A stretch of 9,156 bases of DNA from JACDAV01 sp036556145 (GTDB taxonomy: Bacteria; Chloroflexota; Limnocylindria; Limnocylindrales; CSP1-4). A program made the position numbers and the translations under genes. Shown here one piece after another: positions 7,298-9,156 of the stretch; position 1 is the first letter of the stretch, and each line of letters begins with the position of its first letter. Below the pieces are notes generated by a model. That model was not told where the DNA came from and searched no databases. It was given only the letters and a program-made list of their open reading frames with translations. The stretch lies in the NCBI GenBank assembly GCA_036556145.1, contig DATBKB010000022.1:1-9156 (forward strand), given 5' to 3'.

Positions 7298-8154
7298 GGA
7301 ATGATCTTCTCGATCGGCAGCACGAGGATGCCGGACGCGCCGGCGGCCTTGAGCCGGGGTAGCAGCCCCCAGACGTCGTCGGCGCCCACGACCGAGTGGA
7401 TCGCGATCATCCCCTCGTGCGCGAGCGGGATGACCGAGGGCGACTCGAGGCCGGGCAGGAGGCTCTCGAGCTCCGGCAGTCGCGACGCCGGCGCGTTCAT
7501 CATCAGGTACTTACGGCCGCGTGCCTCGATGACCGACGAGAGCATCGTGTCGATCGACGTGACGTCCGCGGCCCGCTCGCGGTGAGCATTGGGATTCGCG
7601 ATCAGCACCGCTTCCGACGCGAGCAGGTCGCCGATGGGTCGAAGGCCGTTCATCACGAGCGTCGAGCCGGTCGAGACCAGATCGACGATCGCCTCGGCGA
7701 GACCGAGCCGCGGCGCGACCTCGACGGCACCGGAGATCGGGATGACATCCGCGGCGATGCGGCGCTCGTCGAGGAAGCGACGGGTCGCGTTCGGGTGCGC
7801 GGTCGCGACGCGGAGGCCGGCAAGGTCCTCGACGCGCTGGTAGCGCGAGTCGTTCGGTACGGCCGCGGTCAGCCGGCAGCGGCCGTAACCGAGGCCGCGG
7901 AGGCGCGGCAGCTCGGCCCCGGTCTCGGCCAGGAGGTCGACACCGGTGATCCCGAGGTCGGCCACGCCGTCGCCGACGAACTCGATGACGTCGTTGGCGC
8001 GGACGAACAGGATGTCGAGGTCGAAGTTCTGGACGCGCGCAACGAGCGACCGATCGTGCTCCTCGAACGCGAGCCCGGCGTCGCGCAGCAGCTCGACGCT
8101 CGGCTCGAGGAGCCGGCCCTTGTTCGGGACGGCGAGCCGGAGTCGTTCGGTCAT
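7294..8154 (-). CDS. hisG: ATP phosphoribosyltransferase, long form (HisG-L)
   Basis: HisG catalyses the first committed step, joining ATP and PRPP to make phosphoribosyl-ATP, and is normally feedback-inhibited by histidine. The 286-aa product begins MTERLRLAVPNKGRL. It contains GDGVADLGITGVDLLAE, the region around RVATAHPN, and the PRPP-binding loop DLVSTGSTLVMNGL. The last 80 or so residues (from ARGRKYLMMNAP through GMIAIHSVV to GILVLPIEKIIP) form the ACT-like regulatory domain of long HisG. The enzyme should therefore be a histidine-sensitive hexamer that does not need HisZ, and no hisZ is present in the window. The open frame reaches upstream to 8382, but that part is antisense or shadow to yerC. 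The ATG at 8154 overlaps the yerC TGA as ATGA and matches the family start. Confidence 0.97.
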   Translation of the reverse strand: MTERLRLAVPNKGRLLEPSVELLRDAGLAFEEHDRSLVARVQNFDLDILFVRANDVIEFVGDGVADLGITGVDLLAETGAELPRLRGLGYGRCRLTAAVPNDSRYQRVEDLAGLRVATAHPNATRRFLDERRIAADVIPISGAVEVAPRLGLAEAIVDLVSTGSTLVMNGLRPIGDLLASEAVLIANPNAHRERAADVTSIDTMLSSVIEARGRKYLMMNAPASRLPELESLLPGLESPSVIPLAHEGMIAIHSVVGADDVWGLLPRLKAAGASGILVLPIEKIIP

Positions 8155-8483
8155 CGCTCGGCCCGGACGGGGTAGGGTCGGCTGCCCGGCTCGTCGGCGG
8201 CGATCCGGTCGAGCATCGCCCGGTAGCCGCCCTCGCCGTGGTGGAGCCACGAGGCGATGCGGGTGATCGTGGCGGTGCTGGCGCCGGTCTCGCGGCTGAT
8301 CTCGGCGTAGTGGCGCCCGGCGGCGAGCTGGCGGACGACCGCCCAGCGCTGGGCCATGTCGCGGAGCTCGCCGAGCGTGCACAGGTCGCGGAAGAAGCGC
8401 TCCGCCTCGTCACGGTCCTCGAGCCGGAGGATCGCGTCGAAGAGCGCGTCGGTGTCAGCGGTGCGCCAGGTCTCGTCGGCCAA
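8151..8483 (-). CDS. YerC/YecD-type TrpR-family regulator, probable HisR
   Basis: This 110-aa DNA-binding protein has the TrpR-like fold. LFDAILRLEDRDEAERFFRD (14-33) is the dimerising helix region, and LCTLGELRDMAQRWAVVRQL (34-53) is the conserved YerC core. The helix-turn-helix is HYAEISRETGASTATITR (58-75), with GASTATITR closely resembling the TrpR recognition segment. Length is typical of the family (about 90-110 aa). It is the first gene of the operon and overlaps hisG by ATGA. Comparative genomics has, to my recollection, linked YerC-like proteins (HisR) to his operons in Gram-positives. A histidine-responsive repressor role is inferred from that and from context, not from ligand residues. 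The start is TTG at 8483, supported by an AGGGGGG ribosome site 9 nt upstream (8493-8499). Confidence 0.93.
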   Translation of the reverse strand: MADETWRTADTDALFDAILRLEDRDEAERFFRDLCTLGELRDMAQRWAVVRQLAAGRHYAEISRETGASTATITRIASWLHHGEGGYRAMLDRIAADEPGSRPYPVRAER

Positions 8484-8492
8484 GGGTGTCGA

Positions 8493-8499
8493 CCCCCCT
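8493..8499 (-). promoter_or_regulatory. Shine-Dalgarno for yerC-like gene (TTG start)
   Basis: The minus strand reads AGGGGGG, ending 9 nt before the TTG codon. It supports the non-ATG start of the regulator gene, since no ATG or GTG lies in a better position. Confidence 0.6.
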
Positions 8500-8501
8500 G
8501 T

Positions 8502-8540
8502 GTTACCGTGGTAGCGTAGTAGCGTGCTAAGACGCTAGCA
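8502..8540. promoter_or_regulatory. Candidate operator in divergent yerC-hisA control region
   Basis: The 56-bp gap between the divergent starts is unusually rich in TAGC/GCTA words for this GC-rich genome. TAGCGT (8520-8525) and ACGCTA (8532-8537) form a perfect 6+6 inverted repeat with a 6-bp spacer, 18 bp in all, the size expected for a TrpR-type dimer operator. A second inverted pair, TGCTA (8525-8529) and TAGCA (8536-8540), is interlaced with it. On the minus strand three tandem octamers follow: ACGCTACT (8525-8518), ACGCTACC (8517-8510) and the looser ACGGTAAC (8509-8502). The cluster ends at the hisA ATG and lies 19 bp from the yerC TTG, so a bound protein could block both promoters. 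The repeats are directly seen; operator function and binding by the adjacent regulator are inferred. No clear -35/-10 pair is recognisable. Confidence 0.5.
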
Positions 8541-9156
8541 TGGCAGCTGGGATGTGTGCAAGGGCTGACTTCGACCTGTTTCCGGCGATCGACCTGCGAG
8601 CAGGCCGGGTGGTGCGGTTGACTGAAGGGGACTTCGGTCGGGAGACCGAGTACTCGACCGACCCTGTCGCCGTCGCCGGCCGCTTCCGTGACGCGGGCGC
8701 GCGGTGGCTCCACGTGGTCGACCTGGACGGCGCCAAGGCGGGCGAGCCCCGGCAGGCGGAAGTCGCGCGGGCGATCGTCGAGGCGGTCGCCGGTGGCGCG
8801 CGGTGCCAGGTCGCCGGCGGTTTGCGGTCGGACGCCGCGGTGGCCGACGCCCTCGACGCCGGCGCGGCAAGGGTCGTCGTCGGCACGGCCGCGCTGCGCG
8901 ACCCGTCGTTCGCCGGCCGGCTCGTCGAACGGCACGGCGCCGAGCGCGTCGCCGTCGGGCTCGACGTCCGCGACGACTTGGCGGTCGGCGATGCATGGCG
9001 GCACGGTGCGGCCGGCGTTCCCGTCGCGGACGCGATCGATGCGCTGACCGCGGTCGGCGTCGAAACCTTCATCGTCACCGCCGTCGCTCGCGACGGCCGC
9101 CTCGAGGGCCCGGACGTCGCCCTCCTCGGGGCAATCGTCGCGATGGGGCAGGGGAG
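8540..9156 (+). CDS. hisA: Phosphoribosylformimino-5-aminoimidazole carboxamide ribotide isomerase HisA, 3' end cut by window edge
   Basis: HisA is the (beta/alpha)8-barrel Amadori isomerase of step 4, converting ProFAR to PRFAR. From ATG 8540 there are 205 complete residues, still open at the window end; about 35-45 residues are missing by family length. Visible motifs are FDLFPAIDLRAGRVVRL with catalytic Asp18, LHVVDLDGAKAGEP (57-70), the phosphate loop VAGGLRS (91-97), VGLDVRD with the second catalytic Asp142, and VTAVARDGRLEGPD with Thr180 and Asp185. Two family positions differ from the common pattern: Ala92 in the usual GGG loop, and Ala181 where TDI or TEI is usual. Whether it also has TrpF activity, as in PriA, cannot be judged here. 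ATG 8552 is an alternative start; neither ATG has a strong Shine-Dalgarno. The gene is divergent from the rest of the his operon. Confidence 0.95.
   Translation, partial: MAAGMCARADFDLFPAIDLRAGRVVRLTEGDFGRETEYSTDPVAVAGRFRDAGARWLHVVDLDGAKAGEPRQAEVARAIVEAVAGGARCQVAGGLRSDAAVADALDAGAARVVVGTAALRDPSFAGRLVERHGAERVAVGLDVRDDLAVGDAWRHGAAGVPVADAIDALTAVGVETFIVTAVARDGRLEGPDVALLGAIVAMGQG

Noticed and set aside
5927..7585. Plus-strand open frame of 552 codons opposite hisD and hisG
   Set aside because: It is a shadow of the conserved minus-strand genes with biased composition and no family signature.
8484..8539. Histidine leader peptide, attenuator or T-box before the operon
   Set aside because: The 56-bp gap has no run of His codons and no room for a terminator/antiterminator pair or T-box.
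1..9156. CRISPR, mobile element, tRNA, phage or defence genes
   Set aside because: No repeat arrays, transposase or integrase motifs, terminal inverted repeats or tRNA-like cloverleafs were seen. The window is accounted for by conserved housekeeping genes.

Overview
The window is compact, very GC-rich bacterial chromosome (roughly 70% G+C by eye). Almost every base is coding, with many GTG starts and one TTG start. It holds a nearly complete histidine biosynthesis locus. Left of it lie a tyrosyl-tRNA synthetase gene and the start of a class A penicillin-binding protein. The peptidoglycan glycosyltransferase, the fused HisIE, the long-form HisG and a YerC/TrpR-type regulator leading the his operon suggest a high-GC Chloroflexota-like or actinobacterial-like lineage. 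I lean towards Chloroflexota because of the TrpR-type leader gene. This is inference from gene content, not a phylogeny.

Layout: (1) 1-461, minus strand: N-terminal part of a membrane-anchored glycosyltransferase-51 penicillin-binding protein, cut by the window edge. (2) 462-543: short divergent intergenic region. (3) about 544-1899, plus strand: tyrS. (4) 1900-1934: 35-bp convergent gap with a small hairpin. (5) 8483 down to 1935, minus strand: an eight-gene operon yerC(hisR-like)-hisG-hisD-hisC-hisB-hisH-hisF-hisIE. Six of its seven junctions are 4-nt GTGA/ATGA overlaps and the seventh is an exact stop-start abutment. (6) 8484-8539: 56-bp divergent control region with an 18-bp inverted repeat and tandem octamers. 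(7) 8540 to the right edge, plus strand: hisA, open at the window end and transcribed away from the rest of the operon.

Together the genes run from PRPP + ATP to histidine: HisG (step 1), HisE and HisI domains (2-3), HisA (4), HisH-HisF synthase (5), HisB dehydratase (6), HisC (7) and HisD (9-10). The histidinol-phosphate phosphatase (step 8) is not in the window, and HisB here is dehydratase only. HisG carries its own C-terminal regulatory domain, so no HisZ is needed.

The most interesting signal is the 8502-8540 cluster of TAGC/GCTA repeats between the TrpR-family regulator gene and hisA. It is a good candidate operator through which the regulator would control both divergent his units. 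No novel defence, mobile or RNA system was found; the window is mainly ordinary housekeeping metabolism.
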